Assembly: GCA_019914995.1 (NCBI GenBank)
Contig: CM034127.1
Coordinates: 13,676,269 to 13,740,268, forward strand
DNA: 64,000 bases
Direction: 5' to 3'
Origin: Acanthochlamys bracteata
Lineage: Eukaryota > Streptophyta > Magnoliopsida > Pandanales > Velloziaceae
Under the pieces are notes generated by a model. It made no database searches and had not been told where the DNA came from. It was given only the letters and a program-made list of their open reading frames with translations. Shown one piece after another: positions 61,517 through 64,000 of this stretch. Position numbers and translations under genes: made by a program. Position 1 is the stretch's first letter. Every line of letters begins with the position of its first letter.

Positions 61517-64000
61517 ATGGTTGGCGGGCTTATTTCTCAGCCGCTTGTTCTTCTCTCCACTGCCGGCTCTACTGGTATCCGCCGTTCTACGGCGATCAGT
61601 TTGCGGGGAGTTGTACTACCTAGGCATAAGCAATCACCTTGCACCACTCTCCCTCGCCGCCCCCGAAGCTGCGGTGTGGTAACCGCGGCGTTCCGGCCTA
61701 CCTGGCTCAGAGGTTGGTTATTTTCTCTCTTTGTTTATTTGTTCTTTGGTTAAGTTGAAAATTAGATTTCAGGTAGTTTTTGCCCCCTTAGTTCGTTGTC
61801 TCTATGCAATTTCTAGTAGCACGGTATCCTTAGAAGACGTTACGCATCACTGAAAAGACTTACTTAGTACGAACTATTCCTTAATTCTACCATCTTGTTC
61901 TGGAAATGTTGTTTGCGATTTTGAATGATCATGAGGTATGTGCTTGCTCATAGATTAACGGCTTTACGTAGCGAGGCTTAAGCGTGTGAAATTGCTCCAC
62001 TTAGAATAGTGGGTTAGTTGGGACATAGGGATTTCAAATGCATTGGAATCATCTCTGATTGACGGCGTACCTAGGAAAGAAGTCACTTGTAGTAGGGGGA
62101 GCCAAAGCAATACTGAACCTTTGGTATTGCATCGACACATTTCTTGTTTTGACTTGGAAGAGAGTCTGATTAGTGTACTATCCTACAATGGAACCTCTAT
62201 GCTTTTTTTGTGAGAAATTTCTGTCACATAATTGATCATCCAAGTTAAGTATTCAGAATTAAACTAGTCAATGTATTGCTGATATATTTATAACTTATCG
62301 ACTTTGTTAACCTTTGGCAATGTACTCTTTTATTGTCATTAACTACGTCATGGTTATTGCTTTCACCTAATTTATTTGCCTGTGCTTGAAATGTTACAGC
62401 TGTTCAAGCAGCCTGGAAAGTTGGAAGAGATGGTATTGAGGCTGGAGCAAAATTTGTGCCTGTATGTATACATATGTTGCATACCCTTTTAGGAGCGTCT
62501 GAAGCTTTAAGTAGACAATAAACTGATTCTTGCTTTTTTCTTTTATTTTTGCCATGTTCTTTTGCTATTCTTCTCCAGGAAACTATTCCAAGACCAGTAG
62601 CTAAAGTTTCTGTAGCCGTTGTCGCAGGGATTGTCACTCTTTTTATACTCAAGTCCTTGTTGTCAACTGCATTCTTCGTGTTGGTATGTGCACTTTTACA
62701 AAATTCTGGGTTGCTAATTACTCTAAGTAGATTGAGCTATACCAATTACCTAGCAATTTGAAATATCTCAAAAATTGGCTCCTCAAATTACATTTTGTAC
62801 ATTTGATCAAGTTTGTTCCTATAATTGAAAGTTGAGTTAAAATAACTTATTTTTAGCCTAACTTATTTGCTAGAATTCTTTAATTTTCTCATTGACTTCT
62901 TATGTCTAGGACAGTCCACTACTTCTTGGTAGTTTTCCATTGGCAAAGCTCCTGAATAGTGAAGTGTTCATGGGTTCATGACATTGAATTGGAAAACCTA
63001 GTTGTTTGCAACCAGTTTCTGAGGGCCAATAGTTCATGTCCTGCTTACTGTCTTCATCCTGTGGAAAATGATCCCCAAGACATAGACTTCCTTCATTATG
63101 GTCAACAGTTGATAGATGATTTTCAATCGAACATTAGCAGCAGTTATGACAATAGTTACCTGGACTCTCCCGTAGATAGATGCCATCATTCGTTGACTCA
63201 ATATTGTCGAATTGGAGAGTTATATAATTTTAAGAGAATAAATCTTAGTGGCTTCAGGTCATAAGGTAACAGTTGTCATTATTACCATAGCATCGCTTCA
63301 ATCTTCTCTTTAACTTTTGAAGTGGGATTCTTCAAAAAAAAAAGTACTCGCGAATAAATTTATTAGGTAGTTTGAAGAGTTGATACTTGAGTTACATGTT
63401 GATACCTTGCAAGGTTCTAAGCAGATTGTGTGCAATTTTGGGAGCATTTGGGAGTGCTTTTGAAATTGAGTTTTTCTGAAATGGAGAATATTTTTGTTCT
63501 TTTTAAAAAAACGAGGTCTACTTTTTTTACCTAAAAAATAATAATATATGCAATAAAAAATCTCACTGCGTAGAATCTTTCTATAATTTCTAAATTTTTA
63601 AATAAATTTTTTAGATATTTATAAAATATGTATTGAAAAACGTAAAATTAAAAATTAAAAAACTGTTTTTGTGGGTAAGCAATGCCAAACGCCCCCAATT
63701 AATCTTTTCTGCTAATAGGCATTTTCTAAATGGCTCATTAGGATGCTTCCAAAGTTACTTATTATTTGCAACAGCCCATTCATTTTTACATTTCCAAGAA
63801 ATTCTTTTTACACCTGTGTCATCTATCTCAAATATGCACAGATTTTTTAACATATGACTTGACAACATCTTTTTGTCCAGGGTGTAATGGGGCTGGTTTA
63901 TTTCTTATTTATAGCCTTTAATTCAGAAGAAGGTTCAAAGGGAGACGTTAGCAGCAGTGACTCTACCATGACTGAGGACGAAGCATTGCAGGAAGCACGA
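61517..64000 (+). CDS. Plastid membrane protein, 3' end outside the window
   Basis: Exons: 61517-61712, 62400-62461, 62579-62683, 63881 to the window edge; phases agree and 161 residues are visible. The first 60 or so residues are rich in Arg, Ser, Thr and Pro with almost no acids (SLRGVVLPRHKQSPCTTLPR), a typical plastid transit peptide. Then AVQAAWKVGRDGIEAGAKFV, a hydrophobic segment VSVAVVAGIVTLFILKSLLS and a second stretch TAFFVLGVMGLVYFLFIAF form one or two membrane spans. An acidic Ser-rich tail with DEALQEAR follows and continues beyond the edge. Small plant-specific plastid membrane proteins of this form are known, but I assign no function. The third intron carries a MITE-like insertion. 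Confidence 0.78.
63440..63696. mobile_element. MITE-like element, clearest copy of the family
   Basis: A 257-bp element in the last visible intron of the plastid membrane protein gene. Ends: GGGAGCATTTGGGAGTGCTT on the left; on the other strand, the right end reads GGGGGCGTTTGGCATTGCTT. These inverted ends match at 16 of 20 positions. The interior is A/T-rich and non-coding. Flanks CAATTTT and CAATTAAT partly agree but do not give a firm target duplication. GGGNGCGTTTGG ends suggest a non-autonomous DNA transposon; I infer hAT-like from end sequence and related copies. Confidence 0.7.

Noticed and set aside
1-64000. CRISPR arrays, operons, phage-like or prokaryotic defence systems, tRNA or rRNA genes
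   Set aside because: The gene structure is eukaryotic throughout. I saw no regularly spaced repeats of CRISPR type, and no tRNA cloverleaf or rRNA signature was recognised by eye.

Overview
The window is nuclear DNA from a flowering plant, almost certainly a eudicot. It is AT-rich, and its genes have many short exons split by T-rich introns with GT..AG borders. The protein families are plant ones: SOSEKI, WAT1, CYP97B, shugoshin and plastid-targeted proteins. Intergenic DNA is full of short AT-rich transposon derivatives. I cannot name the species. Exon models were built by hand from splice signals, reading-frame phase and recalled family conservation. For every intact complete model the exon lengths add up to a whole number of codons.

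Layout. 1-7153: intergenic, with a decayed LINE-type DUF4283 fragment, a hAT-like element with an 8-bp target duplication inside an older repeat, and other small elements. 7154-9488 (+): SOSEKI polarity protein. 11563-13982 (-): WAT1-type vacuolar auxin transporter. 13998-21807: long intergenic stretch with several repeats. 21876-28261 (-): twelve-exon gene, tentatively an SMC5/6-associated CANIN/NSE5-like protein. 28262-31512: intergenic, with an isolated promoter-like module and a second hAT-like element. 31513-37617 (+): pectate-lyase-like protein whose last exon lies 4.4 kb downstream and encodes a Gly-rich linker and probable GPI signal. 39028-41338 (+): broken shugoshin gene. 42341-44239 (-): ITPase with a 10-nt micro-exon. 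45951-53235 (+): CYP97B cytochrome P450. 54024-54361 (+): 3' remnant of an LRR receptor kinase. 54982-56357 (-): plastid two-CBS-domain protein. 56776-60925 (-): uncharacterised 672-residue protein. 61517 to the window edge (+): plastid membrane protein, truncated by the window.

The genes are an ordinary mix of unrelated plant loci, with no operon-like cluster or shared pathway. TGGGCC/TGGGCT (site II type) motifs lie upstream of several housekeeping-type genes. I found no CRISPR array, tRNA or rRNA, and no convincing novel multi-gene system. The most informative observations are the shugoshin pseudogene, the ITPase micro-exon, the distant GPI exon of the pectate lyase, competing 3' splice sites in SOSEKI, a perfect 55-bp palindrome in a P450 intron, and nested miniature transposons with readable target duplications.
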